Shown: positions 15,762 through 23,924, numbered from the stretch's first letter. The stretch is 39,888 nucleotides of DNA from Streptomyces albospinus (GCF_014648695.1 NZ_BMRP01000055.1:1-39888), one strand, 5' to 3'. The notes: a model not told the origin generated them from the letters alone. Numbers and translations: made by a program.

Positions 15762-17111
15762 ATGAGTCAGAACCGCACGTGGAGCGGTGGCACGGCGCGT
15801 ATACGTTGCGCCCGGGGCGCGGTGGGCGCGTTCGTCGCCGCGTCGGTGCTGTTGGGGGTTGCCGGGTGCGGCGGCGGTGGAGCGCAGCCGGGTGGGGCCG
15901 ACGTCCATCCGACGCGACCGCAGCGTAAGGCGTATGACCCACCCACGAAGTTCGCGTCGAAGGGCGTCGCGCTGCCCGCCGCGGTGCTGCAGGACGTCCA
16001 GGACGTCACCACCAAGACCATCGCCGCCCCGCACGTCCTGCTGCACGGTGACACCGCATGGGCCGCGACCTCCCAGGGGCTGCTGGCCATCGACCCGGCC
16101 ACCGGTTCCACGCGGGCGACCTTCACCCCCCAGCACCGGTCCAGCGAGGCGGACAACTCCGTGGACGCGGTGCGCTCCGACCTCGCCCTGCCCCAGGCCG
16201 CCAAGGTGGGCGGGCACGACCTGGTCGTGCAGACCTTCGGTGTCACCATCCGCGGGCAGGGCACCACGCCCGACCACAACGCGATCGAAGTGGTGGCCGT
16301 CGACGCGGGCAGCGCGCGGTTCGTCTGGCGGCAAGTGGTGGAACTGCCCAAGGAGTTCGCGAACACCGACTTCACCCGGACGGACTTCCAGCGCCACGCG
16401 ATCCGGACCGCCGTGATCGGCCTCCAGGGCACGATGGCCGTGGTGCAGGTCTCCGGTACCTCGTCCCTCGACGGCAGCGAAGTGGGCGTCGCGGTCGTCG
16501 ACTTGGCCGCGCGCAAGGCGGTGTGGGGCGACCCCGGCCTCACCCCGAAGTCGGTGGCCGCCGGGCAGGTCGCCGGCGTACGCGACGACGGGTCCGGGAA
16601 GCCGCAGCCGGTGCAGGCCAAGGCCGTGCGCGACGGTTCCACCACGTGGTCGAAGGACACCGACGCCCCCACCGTCGTAGCGGCCGGACCCGAGTTGCTG
16701 TTGGTGCAGGGACTGAAGGGCTCCGGGCAGAACACGGTGGTCGGCATCGCGACGGGCAAGGAGTCGCCTTTCCAGGGCCCGTCGGCCGCGGCCGGGACGG
16801 GGAGCCTGAGCCTCCCGGGACGGTGCAGCTACGACCAGCGGTCCGTGGTGGTCTGCGGAGGCGACGTGGCCTTCGGCATGGATCCGCACAGCGGGAAGGT
16901 GCTCTGGTCACTGCCCGACGCCTCGGGACGGATCGCGCCCCAAGTGACCGGCGCCTGGCACGGCGTGGTCTACGGCCGGACAGACAACGGTCCGGTGGTG
17001 CTGGACGCCCTCACCGGTAAGGACAAGCAGACCTCACCCGGCGCGGCGCCGTACTGGACCGATGGCCGCTACGCCGTCACCGACTCCCAGATCGTCCCCA
17101 TCGACGGCTAG
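15762..17111 (+). CDS. PQQ-like beta-propeller lipoprotein
   Basis: A 449-aa exported protein. A basic N-terminus and a hydrophobic stretch end in the lipobox LGVAGC with the lipidated Cys at 36, so it is anchored on the outer face of the membrane. The mature part repeats blade-like segments of the PQQ/WD-propeller type (AWAATSQGLLAIDPATG, VAFGMDPHSGKVLWSLPD, VVYGRTDNGPVVLDALTGK). No PQQ-enzyme catalytic residues are evident, so it is probably a binding or scaffold propeller, common in Streptomyces. The ATG at 15762 follows GGGAGAGGG. It appears monocistronic, with a hairpin 13 bp after its stop. Confidence 0.83.
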   Translation: MSQNRTWSGGTARIRCARGAVGAFVAASVLLGVAGCGGGGAQPGGADVHPTRPQRKAYDPPTKFASKGVALPAAVLQDVQDVTTKTIAAPHVLLHGDTAWAATSQGLLAIDPATGSTRATFTPQHRSSEADNSVDAVRSDLALPQAAKVGGHDLVVQTFGVTIRGQGTTPDHNAIEVVAVDAGSARFVWRQVVELPKEFANTDFTRTDFQRHAIRTAVIGLQGTMAVVQVSGTSSLDGSEVGVAVVDLAARKAVWGDPGLTPKSVAAGQVAGVRDDGSGKPQPVQAKAVRDGSTTWSKDTDAPTVVAAGPELLLVQGLKGSGQNTVVGIATGKESPFQGPSAAAGTGSLSLPGRCSYDQRSVVVCGGDVAFGMDPHSGKVLWSLPDASGRIAPQVTGAWHGVVYGRTDNGPVVLDALTGKDKQTSPGAAPYWTDGRYAVTDSQIVPIDG

Positions 17112-17124
17112 CGCCTGTCCGCAC

Positions 17125-17144
17125 TCCGCCTCGGCGGAGGCGGA
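17125..17144 (+). terminator. Hairpin terminator after the propeller lipoprotein
   Basis: TCCGCCTC-GGCG-GAGGCGGA: a perfect 8-bp stem with a 4-nt loop, 13 bp downstream of the stop codon, with no T-tract. Confidence 0.65.
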
Positions 17145-17146
17145 CC

Positions 17147-17200
17147 GGATCAGCCGGATCAGCCGGATCAGCCGGATCAGCCGGATCAGCCGGATCAGCC
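17147..17200. repeat. Six tandem copies of a 9-bp unit (GGATCAGCC)
   Basis: Six exact head-to-tail copies immediately after the lipoprotein hairpin, in the gap before the histidine kinase end. The unit contains CAGCCGGA, also the core of the 8-bp array at 2542-2613. It is non-coding for any recognised protein. Confidence 0.92.
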
Positions 17201-17354
17201 GGGACAGCATCCTGCGTACGCCGGCCGGGGCCGCATCACCTGAGATTCCCCGGCCTCGCCCTCTCTCGGCTGAACCGGTCGCGGCAGGCCTGGAGTCCGA
17301 CGCGGAGCCGGACCGGTCACGACGGGACGGTCCCGCGCCGCGTACGGGGCCACC

Positions 17355-18500
17355 TCACCCCGCACGCGCCGGCCCGGCCTCCGGCAGCTCCACCTCGAAC
17401 CGGCACCCGGCTCCCGTATTGCGCACCGTGGCCCGGCCCTCGTGCGCCTCGACGATCCCGCGGACGATCGCGAGCCCCAGCCCCGCACCGGCCCCGCCGT
17501 CCGCCCCGTCCGCCCGCGGGGTACGCGCCGAGCCACCGCGCCACCCCGTGTCGAACACCCGGGCAAGGTCCGTGGCCGGAATCCCGCCGCAGCCGTCCTG
17601 CACCGCGAGCACCACCCGCCCCTCGGCGCGGTGCGCGCTGACCGCGACCGTGCCGTCCTCCGGTGTCGCCCGGATCGCGTTGACCAGCAGATTGCCCAGC
17701 ACGCGGGTGATCTGCTGGGCGTCCACCCGCACCGGCAGCGGCACCACCCCGCCGTCCACCAGCCGCACCCCGCTCGCCCGTGCCAGCGGCCGGGCGCCCG
17801 CCAGCGCGTCGTCCACCAGGTCGTACACCGAGACCCGCGACAACGTCAGCGCCAGCGCCCCGGCCTGAATACGGGACAGCTCGAAGAGGTCGTCGACCAT
17901 CGCCGCCAGCCGGTCCACCTCGATCCGCATCCGCGCGTGGTAGCGGGCGGTGTCCTCGGCGACCCCGTCCTCCAGCGCCTCGGCCATCGCCCGCAGCCCG
18001 GCGAGCGGGGTGCGCAGATCGTGCGAGATCCCGGCGATCAGCTCACGGCGCGAGGCGTCGAGCGCCCGCTCGCGTTCCCGGGCCTCGGCCAGCCGGCCGC
18101 TGGTCTCCTCCAACGCCTGTGACAGCGCGGCGAGTTCGGCGGTCGGCGGCTCACCGGGCGCCACGAAACCGCCCTCGCTGCCGACCGTCCGCGCGGACCG
18201 TGCCAGCTCCCGGCTGCCCGCCGCGATCCGCCGCCCGAACAGCAGCGCGGCGGCCAGCGAGACGACCCCGGAGACGGCCACCACGGCCATCACCACGCCC
18301 AGGTCGTGCCCGGACAGGAACATCGCCTGGGCCACCGCCACCGTGCCGGCCGCCATCGCGGCCACCGCCAGCGCCGCCACCGCGAACAGCGACAGCGCCA
18401 CCGACCGCCGCCGCAGCGCCCGTACGGCGGGCGCGGCCAGCAGGCCCACCACCGCCGCACCGAGCGCCGCCAGCGCCACGATGACCAGAAAGTCCGTCAT
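17355..18500 (-). CDS. Sensor histidine kinase
   Basis: A 381-aa membrane kinase. Two hydrophobic segments near the N-terminus (about 4-24 and 36-62) and a further one near 70-90 precede a HAMP-like linker. The phosphoacceptor H160 lies in SHDLRTPLAG. ATPase motifs follow: N-box NLLVNAIRATP, G1 DGCGGIP and G2 GAGLGLAIV. The external sensor part is very short, so it may sense membrane state. The start ATG (18500) overlaps the regulator stop by 4 bp (ATGA), giving tight coupling. It phosphorylates the OmpR-type regulator encoded just upstream. The signal is unknown. Confidence 0.92.
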   Translation of the reverse strand: MTDFLVIVALAALGAAVVGLLAAPAVRALRRRSVALSLFAVAALAVAAMAAGTVAVAQAMFLSGHDLGVVMAVVAVSGVVSLAAALLFGRRIAAGSRELARSARTVGSEGGFVAPGEPPTAELAALSQALEETSGRLAEARERERALDASRRELIAGISHDLRTPLAGLRAMAEALEDGVAEDTARYHARMRIEVDRLAAMVDDLFELSRIQAGALALTLSRVSVYDLVDDALAGARPLARASGVRLVDGGVVPLPVRVDAQQITRVLGNLLVNAIRATPEDGTVAVSAHRAEGRVVLAVQDGCGGIPATDLARVFDTGWRGGSARTPRADGADGGAGAGLGLAIVRGIVEAHEGRATVRNTGAGCRFEVELPEAGPARAG

Positions 18501-19327
18501 GCCCGCGACTCGCCGCCCCCGGGCGCCGCCTCGCGCGGAGCCGCCTCGCCCGCCATGATCACCTCACCGCCGCCGGGATCGAAGCGGTACCCGGCGCCCC
18601 ACACCGTCGTCACCAGCCGCGGCGCCGCCGGATCCGCCTCGATCTTCTCCCGCAGCCGCCGCACATGCACCGTCACGGTCGACAGATCGCCGAACTCCCA
18701 GCCCCAGACGCGCTGCAACAGCTGTTCCCGCGAGAAGACCCGCCCGGGGTGCCGTATCAGGAACACCAGCAGATCGAACTCGCGCGCCGTGAGGGACAGT
18801 TCCCGGCCCGCGCGGTGGGCCCGCCGGCCGCCGGGGTCGGCGGTCAGATCCCCGGCCCGCAGTACGGGCGCGGGCGCCGCGGCCGGCGGCGCCGCCTCGG
18901 CCCGGCGCAGCACCGAACCGATCCGCAGCACCAGCTCCCGGGGGCTGAACGGTTTGGTCACATAGTCGTCCGCGCCCAGCTCCAGCCCGAGGATCCGGTC
19001 CGCCTCCTCGCCGCGCGCGGTCAGCATCACCACCGGGACCGCCGGGCCCTCGCCGGTCTGCCGCAGCCGGCGGCACACCTCCAGGCCGTCGACGCCCGGC
19101 AGCATCAGGTCGAGGACGACGAGATGGGGGCGGAAGTCCGCGGCGCGCTCCAGCGCGGTGAACCCGTCGGCGGCATGCGCGGTGGTGTAGCCGGCGCGGG
19201 AGAGATAGCCGGTGACGACCTCGGCGACGGTCGGGTCGTCCTCGACGACCAGGACACGGCGCGGCGGCCCCGGCGCGGGCCCCTGGGCGGGACCGGGCGG
19301 GGGAGCGGGCGGGGTGGCGGGGCGCAC
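18497..19327 (-). CDS. OmpR-family response regulator
   Basis: A 276-aa two-component regulator. The receiver domain begins at RVLVVEDD, with phosphoacceptor D73 in VVLDLMLPG and the switch Lys in TKPFSP. A winged-helix trans_reg_C domain follows (LTAREFDLLVFLIRHPGRVF ... VTVHVRRLREKIE ... VWGAGYRFDP). Unusual are the Pro-rich 22-residue N-terminal extension from the GTG at 19327 and a Glu/Ala-rich tail of about 25 residues. The start is uncertain because no strong ribosome site is seen. Directly upstream is a 7-bp direct repeat (19353-19366) that could be its own binding site. Confidence 0.9.
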   Translation of the reverse strand: MRPATPPAPPPGPAQGPAPGPPRRVLVVEDDPTVAEVVTGYLSRAGYTTAHAADGFTALERAADFRPHLVVLDLMLPGVDGLEVCRRLRQTGEGPAVPVVMLTARGEEADRILGLELGADDYVTKPFSPRELVLRIGSVLRRAEAAPPAAAPAPVLRAGDLTADPGGRRAHRAGRELSLTAREFDLLVFLIRHPGRVFSREQLLQRVWGWEFGDLSTVTVHVRRLREKIEADPAAPRLVTTVWGAGYRFDPGGGEVIMAGEAAPREAAPGGGESRA

Positions 19328-19352
19328 GGGCTCAGCGTGCCCTTCCCGGGAG

Positions 19353-19366
19353 ATACCTCATACCTC
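19353..19366. promoter_or_regulatory. 7-bp direct repeat upstream of the response regulator
   Basis: ATACCTC occurs twice in tandem, 26 bp before the regulator GTG. OmpR-type regulators bind direct repeats, so an autoregulatory site is plausible; spacing is shorter than the usual 10-11 bp, which weakens the case. Confidence 0.3.
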
Positions 19367-19464
19367 CACCCAACACCAGCGGACGCCGCACCGCGCGCCG
19401 GGGGCCGGTTCCGTAAGAATCCGGTAACCCGGGGCGCCGGCCCCGTACGCACCGCGGGCGCCGC

Positions 19465-19881
19465 TCAGGCCCCTTGGCCGTCCAGGCCCTCCCGCACCCG
19501 CCGCGACACCGTGATCGCGTACAGGTCGAGCACCCCGGGCGGCTCCGCGATTCCCGGCCCGCCGGCCCGTATCCAGGCGGCGATGTCCGCCAGCGCCTCA
19601 TCGTCGTTGACCAGCCCCAGCCACACCGGCCGCCCGCCCGCGGCCCGCCCGGCCGCCGACGGCTGCACCACGACCACGTTCGCCTGGTCGCAGACGTCCA
19701 GGCAGTCCGAGGCGCGCACCGGCGCCGCGCCGTCGAGCGCCGCCCGCAGCCGGGGTATCTGCCCGGCGTGGTCGACCCCAGGGATCTTGGCCCCGTCCCC
19801 GCAGCAGCAGCCGCGGCAGACGGTGACCCGGCACTGACTCGCGGTGGCACCGGCCGTCCGCCCGGCACGCTTGTTGATCAT
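19465..19881 (-). CDS. [2Fe-2S] thioredoxin-like ferredoxin
   Basis: A 138-aa protein of the thioredoxin-fold [2Fe-2S] ferredoxin type. The cluster ligands are suggested by CRVTVCRGCCCG in the first 30 residues and by DCLDVCDQANVVVV in the middle, the usual four-Cys arrangement with extra cysteines. The start at 19881 (MINKRAG) is chosen; an upstream in-frame Met at 19968 adds a low-complexity segment. The ribosome site is weak. It is divergent from a P450 gene over a 120-bp shared region. Whether it serves that P450 as an electron donor is speculative; family members are also found as regulators of metal or redox homeostasis. Confidence 0.8.
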   Translation of the reverse strand: MINKRAGRTAGATASQCRVTVCRGCCCGDGAKIPGVDHAGQIPRLRAALDGAAPVRASDCLDVCDQANVVVVQPSAAGRAAGGRPVWLGLVNDDEALADIAAWIRAGGPGIAEPPGVLDLYAITVSRRVREGLDGQGA

Positions 19882-19964
19882 CCGGCCATGGTACGGGGAC
19901 GCCGTGCCCGCCCCCGCGGCCGGTGGCCCCCCGCCCGCGCCCGCTGCCCGCCCGACGCGACCTG

Positions 19965-19987
19965 CCATTTAGCCGGCCGGAAAATGG
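19965..19987. promoter_or_regulatory. 23-bp palindrome in the P450 promoter
   Basis: CCATTT...AAATGG arms around a CCGGCCGG core, nearly symmetrical over 23 bp, ending 15 bp before the P450 start. It is an AT-rich island in very GC-rich DNA. A repressor site or core promoter overlap is likely; the binding protein is unknown. Confidence 0.5.
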
Positions 19988-20001
19988 ATAGGAATGTGAG
20001 C

Positions 20002-21405
20002 ATGTCCCTGACCAACTCCCCCTCCCGTCCCGCCCCCGGACCCCGGACCGACATCCCCGGCCCCGCCGGTCTCCCTGTCATCGGCTCCCTGCTCGACCTC
20101 CGCCGCGACTCCCTCGGCGCCTTTTTAAGAGCCCAGCGCGAACACGGCGACGTGGTCCGCCTGGAGGCCGGCCCGCCCGGACTCCGCAGCGTCTTCTTCG
20201 CCGTCTTCGCCCCCGAGGGCGTCCAGCAGATCCTCGCCTCCCAGGCCGCCAACTTCCGCAAGGACCACCCGCTCTACGAGGAGGTCCGCCAGGCGTTCGG
20301 CAACGGCCTGCTCACCAGCCAGGACGCCGACTACCTCCGCCAACGCCGGCTGGTGCAGCCGCTGTTCACCAAGCGCCGGGTCGACGGCTACGCCTCGGCC
20401 GTCACCACCGAGGCCGATGCGGTCGCCGCCCGCTGGCGGTCGGCCGGCGGCGCGGTCGACCTGGTCCCCGAGATGAACCGGCTGGCCCTGCGCACCGTCG
20501 CCCGGATCCTCTTCGGCCTGGACGTGGAGGCGGCCGTCGAGGCCATCGACCGCTGCCTCCCGGTCGTCAACGACTACGTCGTCCGCCGCGCGTACAACCC
20601 CCTGAAGATGCCCCGGGACTGGCCCACCCCCAGGAACCTCCGGGCGCGCGAGGTCACCGCCGAGCTCAACGCCCTCTGCGACCGCATCATCGCCGAACGC
20701 CGCACGGCCGCCGGCAAGGGCTCCGCGGACACCCCGGACACCGACGACCTGCTCTCCCTGCTGGCCGCCGCCGGCAACGAGGAGGACGGCACCCTCGACG
20801 CCACCGAGGTCCGCGAACAGGTGCTGATCTTCCTCCTCGCGGGCCACGAAACCACCGCCACCTCCATGGCGTTCACCCTGCACCTCCTCGCCCGGCACCC
20901 CGAGGAGCAGTCCCGGATCCGCGACGAGATCCGCCAGGTCCTCGGCGAGGGCACCCCCACCGCCGCCGACCTGGACCGCCTCCCGCGCCTCACCCGGGCG
21001 TTCAAGGAGTCCATGCGGCTCTACCCGGCGGCCCCGGTCGTCAGCCGCCGGGCCGTGGCGGCCACCGAGATCGCCGGATTCGCCGTCCCGGCCGGTGCCG
21101 ATGTCGTCGTCGCCCCCTGGGTGACCCATCGCAACCCGGCGCTCTGGGAGGACCCGGAGCGCTTCGATCCGGACCGCTTCACGCCCGAACGCGAGGCCGG
21201 CCGGCACCGCTACGCCTGGTTCCCGTTCGGCGGCGGGCCGCGCGCCTGCATCGGCCAGCACTTCTCCATGCTGGAGTCGGTGCTGGCCCTGGCGACCCTG
21301 CTCCGCTCCCACGAGCTGACCGCCGTCGACCAGGACGTCCCGGTCGCCGCCGGTATCACCCTCCAGGCCGCCGGCCCGGCCCGCGTCCGCCTCCGCGCCG
21401 TCTGA
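20002..21405 (+). CDS. Cytochrome P450
   Basis: A 467-aa soluble P450. The I-helix oxygen-binding motif AGHETTATS starts at about residue 280, the K-helix ExxR is E336-R339 (ESMR), and the heme-thiolate loop FPFGGGPRACIGQ has C416. The N-terminus begins with PGPAGLPVIGSLLDLRRD, similar to CYP4/CYP102-like bacterial enzymes, so a fatty-acid, terpene or other hydrophobic substrate is plausible. No reductase is fused; electrons must come from a ferredoxin, possibly supplied elsewhere. The ATG at 20002 is chosen for its AGGA at 8 nt; ATG 19984 and GTG 19996 are in-frame alternatives. A strong hairpin follows the stop. Confidence 0.9.
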   Translation: MSLTNSPSRPAPGPRTDIPGPAGLPVIGSLLDLRRDSLGAFLRAQREHGDVVRLEAGPPGLRSVFFAVFAPEGVQQILASQAANFRKDHPLYEEVRQAFGNGLLTSQDADYLRQRRLVQPLFTKRRVDGYASAVTTEADAVAARWRSAGGAVDLVPEMNRLALRTVARILFGLDVEAAVEAIDRCLPVVNDYVVRRAYNPLKMPRDWPTPRNLRAREVTAELNALCDRIIAERRTAAGKGSADTPDTDDLLSLLAAAGNEEDGTLDATEVREQVLIFLLAGHETTATSMAFTLHLLARHPEEQSRIRDEIRQVLGEGTPTAADLDRLPRLTRAFKESMRLYPAAPVVSRRAVAATEIAGFAVPAGADVVVAPWVTHRNPALWEDPERFDPDRFTPEREAGRHRYAWFPFGGGPRACIGQHFSMLESVLALATLLRSHELTAVDQDVPVAAGITLQAAGPARVRLRAV

Positions 21406-21415
21406 CCGCCGCGAC

Positions 21416-21443
21416 GGCGCCCGCCGCACTCCCGGCGGGCGCC
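21416..21443 (+). terminator. Hairpin terminator after the P450 gene
   Basis: GGCGCCCGCCG-CACTCC-CGGCGGGCGCC: a perfect 11-bp stem with a 6-nt loop, starting 11 bp after the P450 stop codon. Confidence 0.78.
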
Positions 21444-21480
21444 ACCCGCGCCACTCCGTCAAACGCAACAAAAATAGCGT

Positions 21481-21509
21481 TTGCATTTTCCGTCCCCACC
21501 CCCTACCGT
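21481..21509 (+). promoter_or_regulatory. Promoter candidate for the ABC-F gene
   Basis: TTGCAT (-35) and TACCGT (-10) separated by 17 bp, with an A-rich tract directly upstream (AACAAAAATAG) inside a 7-bp inverted repeat CAAACGC/GCGTTTG (21460-21483). An AT-rich patch just before -35 is a feature of WhiB7/WblC-dependent promoters, which control ABC-F resistance genes in actinobacteria. The assignment to WblC is inference. Confidence 0.5.
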
Positions 21510-21534
21510 CGAAGTCGTCAGTGCCCCCGCCGAT

Positions 21535-21682
21535 AGGAGAAGGCCGTTGCTCGTCTGAGGTCTTGAGACACCGCGCCCGCGACCGGTGATTCGCTCCGCG
21601 ATCCCCGCCCCGCGTGGCCCGTCCGCGACCTCGGCGTACGTACGGCGTACCCCGGCTTCCCTGACGTTCCCCGCGGTGTCTC
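21535..21682 (+). promoter_or_regulatory. Attenuator-like leader with mini-ORF upstream of ABC-F
   Basis: AGGAGAAGG is followed by TTG CTC GTC TGA (21547-21558), a possible three-codon leader peptide (M-L-V). Seven bases later GAGACACCGCG (21565-21575) has an exact 11-bp complement at 21672-21682, 46 bp before the ABC-F start. A ribosome stalled on the mini-ORF could stop this long-range stem from forming. ABC-F resistance genes are often controlled by ribosome-mediated attenuation, which fits. The rest of the 322-bp gap holds no other gene. Confidence 0.45.
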
Positions 21683-21727
21683 CCTGCGCAGCTCGCCACC
21701 CACCCGCGCACCTCCCAGGAGACCTGC

Positions 21728-23461
21728 ATGTCAAAGCCCCCCGCCGCCTCTTCTCCCGCCGCCTCCACGGCGTCCGTCGTCTGCACCGGCCTCGGCTTCA
21801 CCTGGCCCGACGGCACCCCCGTCCTGGAAGACTTCCAACTCGCCGTCGGCCCCGGCCGTACGGGCCTGATCGGCCTCAACGGATCGGGGAAGTCAACCCT
21901 GTTGAGGCTGATCGCCGGCGAACTGACCCCCACCGAGGGCAGCGTCCGGACCGCCGGCGAGGTCGGCCACCTCCCGCAGCGCGCCCCGCTCGACACCCAC
22001 CTCCGCGTCGACCAGGCGCTCGGCATCGCCGAGGTCCGCGCCGCACTGCACGCCATCGAGGGCGGCGACGCGAGCGAGGAGCACTTCGATGCCGTCGGCG
22101 ACGACTGGGACGTGGAGGAACGCGCCCACGCCACCCTCGACCAGCTCGGCCTGTCCGGCATCGGTCTCGACCGCACCGTCGGCGAGATCTCCGGCGGCGA
22201 GTCCGTGCTGCTCCGGCTGGCCGCCCTGCTCCTGCGCCGCCCGGACGTACTCCTGCTCGACGAGCCCACCAACAACCTCGACCACGCCGCCCGCCGGCGC
22301 CTCCACGACGCGGTCGCCGCCTGGTCCGGCGTCCTCCTCGTGGTCAGCCACGACCGCGAACTCCTCGAACGCGTCGACCGGATCGCCGACCTCCGGGTGA
22401 CGAGAGGGGCGGCGCACCGGGGGTCCCCCCGGACGGAGTCCGGGGGAGCCCCGGCCGAGGGTGGTGGTGGGCGACGGGTGGGCGTGCACTGGTACGGCGG
22501 GAACTTCTCCGCGTACGAACAGGCCCTCGCCGTCGAGCAGGAGGCGGCCGAGCGGATGGTGCGGGTCGCGGAGGCCGATGTCGCCCGCCAGAAGCGCGAA
22601 CTGGCCGACGCACACGTCAAGTTGGCCCGTCGGGTCCGCTACGGCAACAAGATGTACGCGCAGAAGCGCGAACCCAAGATCATCATGAACGCGCGCAAGC
22701 GCGAGGCCCAGGTCTCCGCCGGCAAACACCGCATCATGCACACCGAACGCCTCAAGGAGGCCAGAGAACGCCTCGACGAGGCCGCCGAAGCGGTCCGCGA
22801 CGACGACGAGATCCGCATCGACCTCCCGCACACCGCGGTACCGCCCGGCCGCGGCGTCCTCACCCTCCGCGGCCTGCACACCCGTTACGGCACCCGGGCC
22901 GACCTGGAGATCCGCGGCCCCGAGCGCATCGCCGTCACCGGCCGAAACGGCTCCGGTAAGACCACCCTGCTGCGCACCCTCACCGGTGAACTCCCGCCCA
23001 CCGCGGGCACCGCGGAGGTCCACGTCCCGCACCGCTTCCTCCCGCAGCGCCTCGACGAGGTCCTCCACAACGACCTCACCGTCGTCGAGAACGTCGCCCG
23101 CTACGCCCCGGACGCCACCAACAACCGCGTCCGCGCCCGCCTGGCCCGCTTCCTGTTCAAGGGCGCCCGCGCCGACCAGCAGGCCGGCACCCTCTCCGGC
23201 GGCGAGCGCTTCCGGGCCTCACTCGCGGCCCTGATCCTCGCCGAACCGGCCCCCCAGCTCCTCCTCCTCGACGAACCGACCAACAACCTCGACATGTCCT
23301 CCGTCCGCCGCCTCGTCACCGCCCTCCACTCCTACGAGGGCGCCCTCCTCGTCGTCAGCCACGACACCCGCTTCCTGCACGAGCTGTCGCTCACCCGCTG
23401 GCTGACCGTCGAATCCGGCCACCTCACCGACACCGAACCGCTCCAGGCCCTGACCCCCTAG
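21728..23461 (+). CDS. ABC-F ribosome-protection/translation factor
   Basis: A 577-aa protein with two ATP-binding cassettes and no membrane segments. NBD1 has GLNGSGKST (49-56), ISGGES (154) and LLLDEPTNNLD; NBD2 has GRNGSGKTT (near 405), LSGGERFR and LLLDEPTNNLD. The linker between them is long, basic and helical (AEADVARQKRELADAH ... KMYAQKREPKII), the part that enters the ribosomal P/E site. The family comprises ribosome-protection resistance proteins and translation factors; which applies cannot be told, but the leader points to antibiotic response. A 38-bp palindrome is inserted in frame after NBD1. AGGAG precedes the ATG. The stop overlaps the convergent NUDIX stop. Confidence 0.9.
   Translation: MSKPPAASSPAASTASVVCTGLGFTWPDGTPVLEDFQLAVGPGRTGLIGLNGSGKSTLLRLIAGELTPTEGSVRTAGEVGHLPQRAPLDTHLRVDQALGIAEVRAALHAIEGGDASEEHFDAVGDDWDVEERAHATLDQLGLSGIGLDRTVGEISGGESVLLRLAALLLRRPDVLLLDEPTNNLDHAARRRLHDAVAAWSGVLLVVSHDRELLERVDRIADLRVTRGAAHRGSPRTESGGAPAEGGGGRRVGVHWYGGNFSAYEQALAVEQEAAERMVRVAEADVARQKRELADAHVKLARRVRYGNKMYAQKREPKIIMNARKREAQVSAGKHRIMHTERLKEARERLDEAAEAVRDDDEIRIDLPHTAVPPGRGVLTLRGLHTRYGTRADLEIRGPERIAVTGRNGSGKTTLLRTLTGELPPTAGTAEVHVPHRFLPQRLDEVLHNDLTVVENVARYAPDATNNRVRARLARFLFKGARADQQAGTLSGGERFRASLAALILAEPAPQLLLLDEPTNNLDMSSVRRLVTALHSYEGALLVVSHDTRFLHELSLTRWLTVESGHLTDTEPLQALTP
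22417..22454. repeat. In-frame 38-bp palindrome inside the ABC-F gene
   Basis: A composite hairpin: outer CCGGGG/CCCCGG arms around an inner CCCCCGGA (22426-22433)/TCCGGGGG (22439-22446) stem. It encodes about 13 residues of a Gly/Pro/Ser-rich insert (near residue 230) between NBD1 and the linker. Sequences of this GGTCCCCCCGGA...TCCGGGGGAG form are familiar as dispersed palindromic repeats in Streptomyces, usually between genes. Confidence 0.6.
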
Positions 23462-23904
23462 GGCCCATCCGCCGGGGGAGAGCCTGCGCTCGTCGCACCG
23501 AACAGCCGCAGGCTCTCCCCGCACTGCGAATGCAGCGGCTCCGGCAGCGCGTCCGGGGCGAACCACCCCACCGCGTCGAACTTCTCCGGCTCCCCGATCC
23601 GCACCGCCTCCGCCGCCACCTCCACGGCGAACACCACCGCCACCCAGTGCGAGGTGACCGGATCCCCGCGCAGCACGTTCCGCACGCCGATCCGCTCGAC
23701 CCCCACGGGCCGCACCCCGTACTCCTCGTACACCTCCCGGCCCACCGCGGCCTCGAAGGTCTCCCCGAACTCCAGCGCCCCGGCACCGCAGTCCCAGGTG
23801 CCCGGCTCGTCCCGGGCCCCGGCGCTCCGCCGCGCCAGCAGCACCCGGCCGCCCCCGTCATGGCACACGAACACACACGACACCTTCGGCGTCCCACCCG
23901 TCAC
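23458..23904 (-). CDS. NUDIX hydrolase (MutT-like)
   Basis: A 148-aa protein with the Nudix box GALEFGETFEAAVGREVYEE then YGV, a full match to Gx5Ex7REUxEExGU. The preceding WDCGAGALEFGE is typical of MutT/ADP-ribose-type enzymes. It begins at GTG 23904 with GGAGGG upstream. It probably hydrolyses a nucleotide derivative. It is convergent with the ABC-F gene, the two stop codons overlapping by 3 bp with no room for a terminator between, and it follows the HAD gene by 20 bp in the same direction, so it is likely co-transcribed with the phosphatase. Confidence 0.87.
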   Translation of the reverse strand: MTGGTPKVSCVFVCHDGGGRVLLARRSAGARDEPGTWDCGAGALEFGETFEAAVGREVYEEYGVRPVGVERIGVRNVLRGDPVTSHWVAVVFAVEVAAEAVRIGEPEKFDAVGWFAPDALPEPLHSQCGESLRLFGATSAGSPPADGP

Positions 23905-23924
23905 GGCAATTCCCTCCGCCCCGC

